Shown: positions 11,641-22,284 of the stretch, in pieces
Layout: every line of letters begins with the position of its first letter
Numbering within the stretch: position 1 is the first letter of the stretch
Assembly: GCA_027422505.1 (NCBI GenBank)
Contig: JAPQWV010001055.1
Span: forward strand, 62,001-126,000
Length of the DNA: 64,000 bases
DNA from: Craterostigma plantagineum
Taxonomy: Eukaryota > Streptophyta > Magnoliopsida > Lamiales > Linderniaceae
Direction: 5' to 3'
Program-made: the position numbers and the translations under genes
The notes under the pieces: model-generated
Database searches by the model: none
What the model saw: the letters and a program-made list of their open reading frames with translations, nothing else
What the model was told of the DNA's origin: nothing

Positions 11641-12486
11641 TTTTAATTACAATAATTATGAATATGATAAGTGAAAATGATAGCAATATTAAGTAAACTA
11701 ACAGTCAAATACAATTATAATAATGTAATTCAAAATTGTAATATGAAATATCTTTAATAGTTCAATTACCATATGAAATATCTTTAATATTTCAATTACC
11801 TTCTAACAATCCGATAGAGATCTTTACAAAATTAATATGTTAAGATCTCGTAAAGATCTTACAAATTTAAGAGAGAAGGCAAAACAAAAAGAGTCAATAA
11901 AAATTGTTTTGTAAATCAATTAACCTTCCAAAAATCCGAGATAAAAGATCCTTGCAAAATTAATATATATCCTAAATATCCTGAAAAAAAAAAAGTTGAT
12001 TACGTACAAGATAAAGAAAAAAAAAGTAAAAACAAAGCACTGCCTGCCACAGTGCCACTAATACAACAGGAGTTTGATTAACATTATAATGTAAACATTG
12101 TTGTAAATTGATGAGTTGATTTAAAGGAATTTGACCGAAATTTTAGTGATGTTCATATCTGAAATATTTTTACTCTTTTATAAACATCCTTGCTTAAATT
12201 TTATCAAATTGGTTCGTCAATAATTTTACCCTTAGTATTATATTTTTATTACATTTATCGTTAAAGTTAAAGTTTTATATTTTTTCAACTAACCTAATAG
12301 TATAAAATTTGTCGAAAATATAAAATAATTTCATATATTTGCAAACACATCGCTTGTCGTCCTAAACGTACAAGTTAATGATAAACTAAACATGTCCATT
12401 ACACTCATTAAACCGATTAATAATAAATGAAACATTAATTAGTGGGAAAGTATGTGGCAATTTAATGAAGACTAAGTAATACTTGG
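11641..12486. other. AT-rich intergenic DNA, nothing recognised
   Basis: Very AT-rich sequence between the DEK promoter and a hAT-type MITE. A short direct repeat (CAATTACCATATGAAATATC / CAATTACCTTCTAAC) lies at about 11760-11810. No gene, RNA gene or transposon end is supported. Confidence 0.4.
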
Positions 12487-12494
12487 ATTAATAA

Positions 12495-13133
12495 TAGGGG
12501 TGGCAATGGGCGGGTTCGGGGCTGGTAATGGACATACCGTCCCCATACCAAATTACCGTGCTTAATATCATCCCCACTTATTCACCACTTATGATGAACT
12601 GGTTCAGGGATGGGTACTCACTGTTCGGGGATTGGGTTCCCCGTGGGGAATTCGGGTTCTCCATATTCATGTATATCCAATAAATTATTGTTTTTTTGTG
12701 CAACAAAAAACATAAACAAGTAATATAGACAAATTAATATGTAAAATATGATATTAGAGTATAAAAAACTGAAAATAATATGTGATTGAAATAGGAGTGT
12801 ATTGTGAAGGATATATATTGAAAGTAGAATTTTTAATCTTTTAAATACGATCCTGAATATAAAAGGATGGTCTTCGAGAATTCTTGATTCAAATTAGTTT
12901 TTCGTAGTATTTATAATAAATCGGATCGGTAAATGGTGAATCGCCATTTGATTCAAACGAGGTTGGGTTCGGGGGCCGGAGATGTGTGGGAAAGATGATT
13001 ACCATCCCGTCCCCGTCTTTCACCAACGGAGAATCACCATCAACTCTCCATCCTCGTTTTGACGGAGATTCCCCATCCCAATAGCCTCGGGCCCGATGGA
13101 GATGGTTCACCGTGGGAATTTTGCCACCCCCTA
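12495..13133. mobile_element. Non-autonomous hAT-type element, 639 bp
   Basis: The ends TAGGGGTGGCAATGGGC and (reverse complement) TAGGGGGTGGCAAAATTCCC are inverted repeats. Flanks ATTAATAA (12487-12494) and ATTTATAA (13134-13141) form an 8-bp target duplication with one mismatch, the length typical of hAT transposons. The GC-rich arms (GGGTTCGGGG, CCCCGTCCCC) contrast with an AT-rich middle. No transposase is encoded. Confidence 0.75.
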
Positions 13134-13357
13134 ATTTATAATTAACATACCATCTTGTACTTTGTGAACAGTCGACAATATAATTTCATTTTTTTACCCT
13201 TTAAATTTACAATGTTTTTTTATCCCTAGAGTTTTTTAGAAAATTGTATATGTCGTATGCTTTCTTCCACATAAGTTAGAGCATTCACATAAAACATTTT
13301 GAGCATTCTACGAAAGTTCATTATGCCCATCGTTTCTTGAAATTTGAATTAATCTTA

Positions 13358-14067
13358 GGGTGCTACTATTCACAGCCCATATTGAATAAAAAATGCTATT
13401 TACACCCGTATTACATTAAATACTTTACATACATAGTGCAACATGACGTTTAATATATTAAATACTTTACATACAAGCAATAAACAATTTGTATAACAAA
13501 ATAGTGCATTAATTGTTCAATAATTATAATCTTGTTAATTAATTTTTTTTATTAACACATCTCATTTAATAAAATTTTATTTTCATATTAATCTACACTT
13601 TACTCTTTATTTAAACTATTACTTAAATTTATAAATACTAATAACTAACTTATTTGAATAAGAATAATCATATAAAGTAATATCTTTTATTAACTTATAC
13701 AATTGAAAAAGAGTTACAATTTAATTTAGAGTGACAAGTTAATTTATTAAATACACATTATATATAATATTTCTATATTGTATCAATATAATTCATATGT
13801 CAAACAAAAAAAAAACCCATACTTATATATTTTGCTGAATTATAATATAAAATTATATAATTTTAGAAGTTAGTAATATTATTGGTTGATAAAAAAGTAG
13901 TAATTATTTACGTTAAAATTTCTCTATGAACTGAATGAAATAATATGAGAGAGAACAAACAAATAAAGCATTAACTAAACTTGAAAACATACTATTTTTA
14001 GTAGTATTTATTTTAGTAATAAAGAGGGGGTGTATTTAGTAAATAGGGGGTGTGAATAGAATTATCC
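13358..14067. mobile_element. MULE-type MITE, 710 bp, perfect 9-bp target duplication
   Basis: The ends GGGTGCTACTATTCACA and (reverse complement) GGATAATTCTATTCACA are inverted repeats that stay similar into TTTACTAAATACACCCC. TTAATCTTA occurs exactly at 13349-13357 and 14068-14076. The interior is AT-rich without coding potential. The 9-bp duplication points to Mutator-like transposition, although the TATTCACACCCC type of end is not one I can tie to a named family. Confidence 0.8.
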
Positions 14068-14076
14068 TTAATCTTA

Positions 14077-14529
14077 TTATAAAAAAGTATATTGAGAAAC
14101 TCTTGTAGGCGGTGTGAGTGATACAATATGATTGAAGAGCACATCATCTAACACTAACCTTACAATAAAATCAGTTTTGCATACGATTGATATATTATTT
14201 TATACACAAATATCTAAATATATGTTATATATATTTATGTAATAAAAAATCAAAGAAGCGCACAACACCTCTCTACATATACGGGCAGACCAGTCAAACT
14301 TGTTGAGTCCTCCATATAATCTCACCCACTCAACACACAATAGTGGTTAAGCTGCATAACAGCCTTTAATTCAATCAAATAAAAAAAAAAATCACCTTTT
14401 TTCTATTGTTAGATCAACCACTCTTATACACAAGTCATCAAAAACTACATACAAACAACAACAAACAAACCCTATATATCTAACGAGGTTCCCCTCTTCG
14501 ATCAAGACTCAGGAAAAAAAAATTCAAGA
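14077..14529. promoter_or_regulatory. Upstream flank and probable 5' UTR of the FatB-like gene
   Basis: This AT-rich stretch ends in a CA-rich leader (ACAAACAACAACAAACAAACCC, about 14452-14472) just before the ATG at 14530, as is common in plant 5' UTRs. A TATATATC at about 14473-14480 is too close to the ATG to be a convincing TATA box. No other element is supported. Confidence 0.35.
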
Positions 14530-17128
14530 ATGGCCCTCATCTCACATATAAACTCTTCCATATTAAATCAAAACTATTCGAAAGATGATCGTATGATGAC
14601 GAAGAATATGGAGCAGTGTAGCATGACGACGATGATGAATGCTTATCCTAAATCAAATACGAAGAAAGTGAATGGGATTTGCGTAGAGAAGAACGCTAGT
14701 TTGATCGCAAATGGGAGGAATATTCCGAATAAAAAATACGAATTATGAGTATTTGTTAGGGAAGTTTGCTGAGGATAAGTTCGTTTTCAGACAGTCTTTT
14801 GTAATAAGGTCCTACGAAATTGGACCTGATAAAACTGCAACGATGGAGACCATTATGAACCTTCTTCAGGTTTTTGATCGATTTTTTCTTTTAATTTTCT
14901 TTTTCATTTAATTGCATGCATGCAATAATTTGGACAAGAACTGTCTCTGTGTAGGAGACAGCGTTGAACCACGTGGCAAATTCTGGTGTTGCTGGAGAAG
15001 GTTTGGTGCTACGCGTGAGATGAGCTTAAGGAAATTAATATGGGTTGTCACGAGGATACAAGTGGAAATTGAGAAATATAGCTCTTGGTAATATGATTAT
15101 ATCGTTTTATGGTGGAATATTAACTTTTGATTACTGTTAATATACGTAATTTTTTTAATGCAAGTGTAGGGGGGATGTTGTGGAGATTGATACTTGGGTG
15201 GGACGCAGCAGGCAAGAATGGAATGCGTAGAGATTGGATTATTAGAGATTACAACACTCAGAAAATCATAACCAAAGCAACAAGGTACTTTTTTCAAACA
15301 CACAACACATATATCAAATTCAATTTACATCGAATAATCGAAACTAATATGACTTAGTTTGTGAGCTACTTTCCCTATTGTCAATTAATTTAGACTGACC
15401 CTTTTTAAGGGTTTATGAATTTGGGTTAGAGGCGATCGTAAATCCCTGCATATGCAATTAGGGTTTCTTTCCTTTTTTTAAGCTATCTTATAGTCTTTGT
15501 ATTTTTTTTCTCTCTGCAAAGTACATGGGTGACAATGAATAGAGAAACAAGAAGGCTTAGTAAAATCCCAGAAGAAGTGAAGGAAGAGCTACACCAATTC
15601 TATCTCAATAGGGCATCCATAGAAGTTCAAGACATCGATCGGGAAAGCATCGAAAAGCTTAACGATCAAACCACAGATCGAATTCGAACGGGCCTCGCCG
15701 TAAGTAAATATTTCCGCTACATTTTTATAGCACTTTTTGATCCCATGCGATAAAAAGAAAAAGAGTGTACTTTGATGATTCTATATATATAACCACCATA
15801 GCCAAGATGGAGCGACATGGACGTTAACCAGCATGTAAACAACGTCAAGTACATAGGTTGGATTCTTGAGGTATGCTATGAGACAAACACTCGTTTCCCA
15901 GTTATATAAGAAAATCGATGAACTGAATGAACACTTCGCCTAAAGCTTAAACATGAAGAGAAGTGTATCATATATATTTTAGTTGTATCTTATATTTCCA
16001 ACATGCCCTTCATGTCTAAGTTGCTTTTTTTTTTTTATATTCCCTCTGTCCCAGCATCTTTATCACATAAGTCGCTGGTCACGCAAATTAAGGTGACATT
16101 ATTATAATATAGTACGATGATTAGATATAAACAACTAGTTTAAATTTATTAACTTTTCCTAATTATTCCCACCATTAGCTTTTCCCTCCAATTACATTTA
16201 AAATGGGTTTAATTTTTACCCAAAAGGAAAGGTGATAAAATTATTGGGATGCCCAGAATTGAAAAATGTGATAAAATTTAGCGGGACGGAGGGAGTATTA
16301 TCTATCCTTAGACATGCCAATTTTCATTTAGTGCGTGGTGGCGAGGGTACCTGACTCTTTAGTGTCCCTGAGATCTGATACTACTTCAACTAAAAGCTTA
16401 AGCTCAAGAGAGTTTATCATATTTTAATTCTCAATTATATTTCCAACAGCTCACATCAGTCTACGCTGGTTTCTTTATCATCTAGCCTTAGACGTCTAAT
16501 TTTCATATATTGGGTAGTCGTAGTGATTCTTACCCAAGAAGACTCTTTAGTCCAGTGGCGGAGCCAGAGCAATCAATAAGTGGGGTCCAGCTATTTGGAC
16601 CCCACACCTTATATTTTAAAATTTTTCAATGGGGTCCCTATAGTATAAAATTGTTCAATTTTAGTCCCTCACCAAAAAGATTGCACTATATTTCTAATTA
16701 AAAAAAATTCCAGTAGTCGGGGTCCTTGGACCCCACTGGTCCTCAGGTAGCTCCGCCTATGCTTTGGTCCTTGACATCTGATACCATGTTGAGTAATCAC
16801 TTTCAAAAAGCTAAGCTTGAAGGGAGCTTATCGTACTTTAAATTCAATTTTATTTCCAAACGATGGTAAATAATAGACGTGTTCGAATATTTCTTGCATA
16901 TTATGCGAAGAGCGTGCCTATGAAAGTCCTGGAGAAATACAACATGAAGAGCATACGTTGGAATACAGACGAGAGTGTAACCAATCCAACGTTTTGGAAT
17001 CGTTGACGAGCATGAACAACATATCCGATCAGAGCGACGAAGATTTCAAATGCACGCATCTCCTCCGCATGGAGGCCGATCAAGCCGAGATTGTTCGCGC
17101 TCGACCCATTTGGCAGTACAAGCATTAA
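14530..17128 (+). CDS. FATB: FatB-like acyl-ACP thioesterase, 6 exons
   Basis: FatB enzymes hydrolyse acyl-ACP in the plastid stroma and release free fatty acids. Exons: 14530-14869, 14955-15087, 15170-15284, 15522-15699, 15802-15870, 16911-17128 (TAA), about 350 aa. The two hot-dog domains are visible: first VIRSYEIGPDKTATMETIMN and ETALNHVANSGVAGEG, then KNGMRRDWIIRDYNTQ and WVTMNRETRRLSKIPEEVKE. The catalytic D-x-N-x-H lies in exon 5 (SDMDVNQHVNNVKYIGWILE), and the Glu-Cys pair in exon 6 (TLEYRRECNQSNVLESL). The start is the first ATG, after a CA-rich leader. The N-terminal 66 residues show no hydrophobic anchor, and the protein is shorter than typical FatB (about 400 aa or more), so transit peptide and membrane anchor look reduced. 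Frame breaks of 1-2 bases occur near 14731 (A run), 15003 (T run), 15202 and 16950. Introns and domains are intact, so errors or recent inactivation are both possible. Confidence 0.86.
16040..16295. mobile_element. Stowaway MITE in FatB intron 5
   Basis: The ends TTCCCTCTGTCCC and (reverse complement) CTCCCTCCGTCCC are the hallmark Stowaway inverted repeats, with TA duplications at 16038-16039 and 16296-16297. The arms continue to pair (TTTATCACAT against TTTTATCACATT). The 256-bp element lies inside the last intron of the thioesterase gene. Confidence 0.9.
16553..16761. mobile_element. hAT-type MITE (CAGTGGCGGAGC ends) in FatB intron 5
   Basis: CAGTGGCGGAGC at the left and CATAGGCGGAGC (reverse complement) at the right are the inverted ends. 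CTTTAGTC (16545-16552) and CTTTGGTC (16762-16769) are the 8-bp target duplication with one mismatch. The subterminal GGGGTCC..GGACCCC blocks add further self-complementarity. Length is 209 bp and nothing is encoded. Confidence 0.85.
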
Positions 17129-17530
17129 TTTATTGAAATTCAAAATTACATATATATATATAATATATATATATATTATAACTATTTTGTGGTGTCACCT
17201 TGCGATCTTTTTTTAGTTATATTGTGTTAGTCCTCTTGTGTGAATATCTAGAGAAGAATAGATCTAAATTTAGGTTTGTACAAGTAAATTTTTAATCCAA
17301 GTGGATAGAACCTATTAATTTGATGCTCGAACTACAGTGGTCCATTTGTTTTAAATAACTATTCATTAAAAAGTTTGAATACAATCATTCTTTTTCCAAT
17401 GATATTTTAATTTGATATTTATTTTCAACATGCCCCACACGCTCAGCTTAAGTTCGAGTCAGTGTGATTTTTTCTAAAATAGTTTATCGTGACCCATAAA
17501 CTCTTGATCTGAGCTATATACCACGTTACA
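17129..17530. other. 3' flank of the FatB-like gene
   Basis: AT-rich DNA with an imperfect (TA)n palindrome at 17146-17178 directly after the stop codon. No gene, poly(A) signal cluster or transposon end could be assigned with confidence. Confidence 0.35.
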
Positions 17531-17662
17531 TGCCGAATTCGATGAAAAAACCAAAAGAAAATCTGTTATGGTACGATGCGCGAAGTGTAATGTACAATGA
17601 TCCGATTCGTATCATTACATTTTTCTTTTCTTTTCCGCGTGAATTCCGTACCAAACCCACAC
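17531..17662. mobile_element. Second, end-eroded copy of the 537-675 MITE family
   Basis: The run TGGTACGATGCGCGAAGTGT, then AATGTACAATGATC, then TATCATTACATTTTTCTTTTC and GTACCAAAC(C)CA follows the same order as in the 537-675 element. The left inverted end is not recognisable, so the copy is truncated or diverged. Confidence 0.6.
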
Positions 17663-17746
17663 AACAAATCGAGCAGAAGAAGTAGGCCAACAACTCCATA
17701 CGTAATGTTTAGTTCTACCGTCTCCATTGGTAATATGATGATAAAT

Positions 17747-19236
17747 AAAAGCTGTCAAATGGGCTGGCGGGCGGGCAATTACCGCCAAAGCCCGCAACGG
17801 GGGGTGGGGGGGTGGGGGTGGGCTGGTAGCCCGCTTCTGGGGGGCCCCCACCCCCCGGGCATGCGAAAGGAGGCCCGTCCCGCCCTTGGGCGGACCGCGG
17901 AGGGCCTTAGCCCGCCAGAAATAAAAAGGAAAAAAAAGAAAAAACTTAAAATAAAATATTTAAGTTGAATTACTTCTAATCAAATAAATTCTTTAATAAA
18001 AATTTATTTATGCTATCAAAGTTAATTAATTTAAAAATTGGATCTCAAAAATACAAAAAAAAAAACCTATATCAATATATATATATATATATATATATAA
18101 ACATAAATCCAATCGGCCCGACTCCTATCGAACATCGGGCATAAAGAATTGCAAAATAATAAGTAGAAATCAAGTTTCTACTCTCAATTGGATTCACGAA
18201 ACTCAATAACTATCGTAATTTGTGTTGATTTGAGACGATAGAAATGTGCCGACGATATATGCTTAAATTATTACAAATTTATTATGAAGGCTTGTTTGGT
18301 CCGAGAGAGGTATTTGATGTAGGTCTTGAAGACTTCGAAAGACCTAGTCCGTGCTTCATCGCTAACGGTGCAAAGGATATTTTATTGGATATTTTTAAAG
18401 AATACAAGATCAAGTTTGGAGACGATACGATGGATGCTTTTGAATCTCAACAAGGTGAAGGTGGAGGGAAGTAGCTCGGGTCATGATCCGTTATTCGCAA
18501 CTTGAAAGCATATACAATGCGAGAGCACACAAACGCGCAAGGAGCTTAAGTGGGGGAAATGCATATGCCGAGGTCATAGTTATTTGATCTCATTTTTTGA
18601 GTATAAACTTAGAAGATTTCAATCTTTTAAGGTGGTGGTCGAAGAAAGTGTCATATTTTCCTGTTGTTGACGAAGATTGCGAGAGAAATATAGCGTTGCC
18701 CCGCGTCAACCGTTTCGGTCGAGCAAGCGTTTTAGCGTCGGAGGATATACATTGGACTCAAGGCGATCGAGATTAACCGTTGAGAATCTAAGAAACCAAT
18801 GTTTGCTCGACGATTGGACAAGGGCGAAACAATAACTCAAGAACCGAACTTTAACGATACGGACGAAGAAGGTGGAGATGCATACGAGTTTCGTCGAACA
18901 CTACCAGAAGCGAAGATTAAGCAATAATCTTTATTTTTTAAAAAAATATTTAAGTGGTATTTTTTTCACATTTTCCTTGAGTTTTTAAGCAACAATAAAT
19001 TCTTTTAAAATATTGAAGGTACATTATAAAACAAAATCAATTTTTCTTTATTATTTCTCCAATTAACAACAAAAAGAAAAAAAACGGTTTGGACCGTAAA
19101 CGGCGGTCCCAAATCGGAACCGTTGAAACCGCTGGTTCCAAAACTGTAACCACGGTTTCGGTTAAGGTTCTAGCATTTTCCGGTTCCAAAATCGGCGGTT
19201 ACGAACCGGCAAACCGAAACCGTATGAACACTCTAG
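17747..19236 (+). mobile_element. hAT transposon remnant
   Basis: The left part carries GCTGTCAAATGGGC and a long GGC/GCC-rich subterminal region (17760-17915). The right part carries GGTTTCGGTT/CGAACCGG-type subterminal repeats and ends near GAACACTCTA (19227-19236). Both end types are common in plant hAT elements. Between them lies a broken hAT transposase. I found no 8-bp target duplication that matches, so the outer borders are approximate, and two abutting hAT fragments are possible. Confidence 0.6.
18244..18930 (+). pseudogene. hAT transposase C-terminal (dimerisation) region, broken
   Basis: Around 18640-18850, across frame breaks, the translation shows VVKWWSKKVSYFPVVDED, then NIALPRVNRFGRASVLASED, then RSRLTVENLRNQCLLDDW. 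That is the order of the hAT dimerisation region: a WW block, an FPVV block, an A-S block and the R-S-x-L-T..E-N-L..C..DW block. An upstream open stretch, 18244-18474 (76 aa, MCRRYMLKLLQIYYEGLFGP), may be the preceding part but is not diagnostic. The catalytic N-terminal two thirds are missing. hAT transposases cut and paste DNA; this copy cannot act. Confidence 0.75.
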
Positions 19237-19432
19237 GCCCAATGGCACAAGCGGTCGGTGAAGTTAAGTGCTCAAAGAGGGGTAATTATGTCAATTCACA
19301 TAGCGTCATAGTAGTCTTCAGCTGAAAGATCACAATATAAAATAGATCTCTCAAATCGCCATCGAATTCCAAACAAAGCTATACGAAAAAATTATCTCCG
19401 TCGAATCACAGAGAGTAAGAAAGAGGAAGACG
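19237..19432 (+). promoter_or_regulatory. Short 5' flank of SEC61 gamma
   Basis: Fewer than 200 bp separate the right end of the hAT remnant from the SEC61 gamma start codon. An AAAATAGATC stretch and a purine-rich leader (GAGAGTAAGAAAGAGGAAGACG) precede the ATG. No TATA box is obvious. The core promoter may have been partly replaced by the hAT element. Confidence 0.35.
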
Positions 19433-19655
19433 ATGGATGCTTTGGATTCGGTGTTCGATCCGCTGAGGGATTTCGCGAAGGACAGCGTTCGCCGTGTTAA
19501 GCGATGCCACAAGCCCGATCGCAAAGGTACGTTGAGAATGAGATTACGGCGATCGTTGTCGCTTCACTTCGATCTGATGATTAGTGCTCTGAAACGGTCG
19601 GATTTTTTTGTTCTTTTGAATATCCGCTTGCAGAATTTTCGAAGGTGGCGACGTG
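19433..19655 (+). pseudogene. SEC61G: SEC61 gamma (SecE-type translocon subunit), 5' part only
   Basis: Sec61 gamma is the small single-span subunit of the ER protein-conducting channel, about 69 aa in plants. Exon 1 (19433-19527) encodes [20 protein letters not shown] and continues [11 protein letters not shown], which is characteristic of the plant protein. After a GT..AG intron (19528-19633), exon 2 starts in phase and adds only EFSKVAT before the sequence turns into the integrase tail of Copia element A at about 19650-19655. The whole transmembrane helix is missing. I did not find the remainder downstream in this window. The open frame that runs on through the intron to 19846 is accidental. 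The locus is either a gene fragment or a gene cut by the insertion and its later rearrangement. Confidence 0.85.
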
Positions 19656-20279
19656 CAAATGTTACGTTTGATAAAGCGCAATCTATCGCTTCTGGACAGA
19701 TAAGTCCAGAACATGGATTCCTAAGAGTGTTACAGAAGATCAACATAACTCTCCAACCAAGGAAGGACCATCTACTTCTCAGACATTTTATGAAACAACT
19801 GAATCTCTTGTTTGATCATTATATATATGCCCTCGCCCACAACTAAATGATACATCAGTTCCATCTATACACATTTCAACTGAGACTGATGAGATGACTT
19901 CAAATACCCAACTTCAAGTCCCCTAATCCTCAGCACATCCACAATGAAGATGTAGAGAATGCTCCGTCGGATAATTCAGAAAACGAAGATCAAACCCCCA
20001 TTGAGATCTCTAGTACCGACAAACTGAACTAGTGAGCAACTTAACAATGCGGATCGAGTCAAGCACTTCCTCACACAAGGACATGGACTATATCTCACCC
20101 AACTTCTCAAATAATCAGAGATCCAAATCAGGAATAAGCACAATCTCCTCAACAATAAACGAGAATCTACATGCCTTGCTTTCTAAGTCAAAGCGAACCC
20201 AGTAAAATCGCGATGCATTAGCTGATCCAACTGGATACAAGACCTGCAGGAAGAAATCAATCAATTTGAGCGACTCAAA

Positions 20280-20960
20280 GTGTGAAGATTAGTCCCAAGA
20301 CCACCGGGCAAGCATTATAGGAACTAAGTGGGTTTTCAAGAAAAGAAGAGATGAAGATGAAATCGTCATTTGGAACATGCCCGATTTGTGGCAAAGGGCT
20401 ACAATCAACAAGAACTGATTGACTACGATGAAAGCTTTTTGCCCCCATTGCTCGAATTGAGGCCATCCGACTCTTTCTTGCTTATGTTGCTAACAAAACT
20501 CCACTATTTACCAGATGGACGTCGAGACAACCTTCCTAAACGGGGTCTGAAAGAAGAAGTCTACGTGCACAACCTGCGGACTTTGTGAGCGAAAATGACC
20601 CTGACCATGTGTACTTCCTAGAGAAGGCTCTCTATGGACTTAAACAAGAACCACGAGCTCGGTACGAGGTACTCTCTGATTTTTTGATTAAGTCAAGGGT
20701 TCATAAAAGAAAAGATCGACACAACCCACTTCATGAAAAGACATAAATCAGGAATTCTACTCGATAAGATATATGTTGATGATATTATCTTTGGGTCCCC
20801 AAATCCAAGATTGTGCAACGAATTTTGCGATTTAATGAAGACAAAGTTCGAAATGAGCATGATGGGAGACTCAACTTCTTTCTTGGACTTCAAGTTAAAC
20901 AACGTCCAGAAGGCATCTTCATTAACCAATCAAAATACATCCACGACATGCTCAAGAAGT
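20280..20960 (+). pseudogene. Copia reverse transcriptase remnant (element A)
   Basis: RT of a Copia retrotransposon copies element RNA into DNA in virus-like particles. The recognisable blocks, spread over several frames, are [20 protein letters not shown], then [20 protein letters not shown], then the active-site motif YVDDIIFG at about 20772-20795, then FFLGLQVKQRPEGIFINQSK. Stops and frameshifts interrupt every block, and the segment preceding the first block is scrambled. The copy is inactive. Confidence 0.85.
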
Positions 20961-21361
20961 ACAACTTGGATATTCTACTACGAAGAACCTCCAATGTCCC
21001 CTTCCTGCAAGCTAGACTTGGACCCAGATGGAAAGCCAGTCAATCCAACCACATATCGGGGAATCATTGGATCGCTAATGTATCTCACAGCCAGCAGAAC
21101 TGACATTGTGTTCTCCACATGCCTATGTGCTCGTTTTGAAGCCAATCCAAAGGAGTCACACATGCTAGCAGTGAAGAGAATAATGAAGTACCTCAAAGGA
21201 ACCCTCGACACTTGGACTATGGTATCCTAAGAACTCAAACTTTAATTACTTGGTTATACTGATGCAGACTTTGCAGGATGTAAGATGGACATGAAAGTAC
21301 ATCTAGAGGTCTACAATTCTTAGGTGACAACCTAGTAAGTTGTCATCTAAGAAGCAAAACT

Positions 21362-21665
21362 GTGTTTCCCTCCACCGAAGCGGAGTACGTTGTTGCGGCC
21401 AGTTGCTGCTCTCAAATCCTGTGGTTGCGAACACAACTACAGGATTACGGGTTTGATTTCAACAATATTCCTATATATAGCGAATCTAAGAGCACCATAG
21501 CCATTACTTCTAACCAGTTCACCATTCTCGCACAAAGCGCATAGATCTTAGGTATCAATTTATAAAAGACCATGTCGAGAAGGGCACAATTGCCATGTAC
21601 TTTGTAAATACCGAGGTTCAGTTGGCTGACCTATTTACAAAGGCCTTGGATGAAACACGATTTCC
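21362..21665 (+). pseudogene. Copia RNase H remnant (element A, tandem unit 1)
   Basis: RNase H removes the RNA strand during reverse transcription. Visible blocks are STEAEYVVAASCCSQILWLR and IYSESKSTIAITSN; after a frameshift come HIDLRYQFIKDHVEKGTIA and FVNTEVQLADLFTKALDE. The usual D in the PIYCDSKSA block is E/S here, and the frame is broken at about 21520 and 21660. The last 200 bp of this domain are repeated at 25027-25230 and 28593-28795 as part of the tandem array. Confidence 0.85.
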
Positions 21666-21757
21666 TTGTATCTGAGTTAGGCATGCTGAATCGCGAACCT
21701 TAGGAAATCTCTCTCCACGAAGTCTTTTTTGAAATGTACATATTTGGTGTCTTATTT

Positions 21758-21882
21758 TTTTAGGGGAAGCTTCTTAGACTAAATTAGGGGGAGCTTGATA
21801 TTTTATATGCTTAAGTTGAGGGGGAGTATTTAGTAAGTCTTACTATAATCTAGGGGAGCTTCAGAACGATATGCATAAGTTG
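21758..21882 (+). promoter_or_regulatory. Cluster of polypurine tracts after pol (unit 1)
   Basis: Four to five tracts of the form (A)GGGGGAG(C/T) occur within about 125 bp: AGGGGAAGC, AGGGGGAGCTT, GAGGGGGAGTA, AGGGGAGCTT and GAGGGGATTAG. Clusters of polypurine tracts near the 3' end are a known feature of Sireviruses, where one tract primes plus-strand synthesis. The same cluster recurs in units 2 (about 25320-25450) and 3 (about 28890-29020). Confidence 0.75.
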
Positions 21883-22274
21883 AGGGGATTAGTTGTTTAT
21901 CGCAAACTAATCTTAAATGATTCGTACATTCTTCCAATGCGAAAAAACACCCTTACAACTACAATACGCAAAACATCTTCAGAATACGACATCACTTCAA
22001 CAAAAGAAAACCATAATTACTCAAAATACGCAACGCAGTCTCAAAAGCCAGTACGGCTCGTAAGAAGCCAAAACAGAATAGCCATTAAAACGATGAACAA
22101 GCACCTAAGAAGAGAAATCTCAAGCACTACATATCCAAATTGTGATTGAAACGACGTAGTAACTATGCTGTTCCTTGTTTTTTTCTTGGTCTTGCTGCTG
22201 ACTCCAGTTCTTTCCGGGAACTTGATACGTTTGAATGAACGGTTTATGTATTACCGTGTTGTTCCAATCGCGTC

Positions 22275-22284
22275 TATTTATAGG
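22275..22284 (+). promoter_or_regulatory. TATA-like site downstream of the polypurine cluster (unit 1)
   Basis: TATTTATAGG lies about 390 bp after the polypurine cluster. Element B has TATTTATAAG at 40580-40589, about 420 bp after its own cluster. Both are embedded in related sequence (GTCTATTTATA(G/A)GC). The site is repeated in units 2 and 3. This could be a core promoter for a transcript that starts after pol. Confidence 0.5.

Noticed and set aside
17615..17968. GC-rich ORFs near 17,600-17,970 as coding sequence
   Set aside because: The GGGCGGGC/GCCCGCC blocks are typical hAT subterminal repeats and the ORFs run through them without any recognisable domain.
19433..19846. 137-codon ORF as a complete novel gene
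   Set aside because: It reads exon 1 of SEC61 gamma, its intron and Copia linker in one accidental frame. Splice sites and the known protein start explain the first part.
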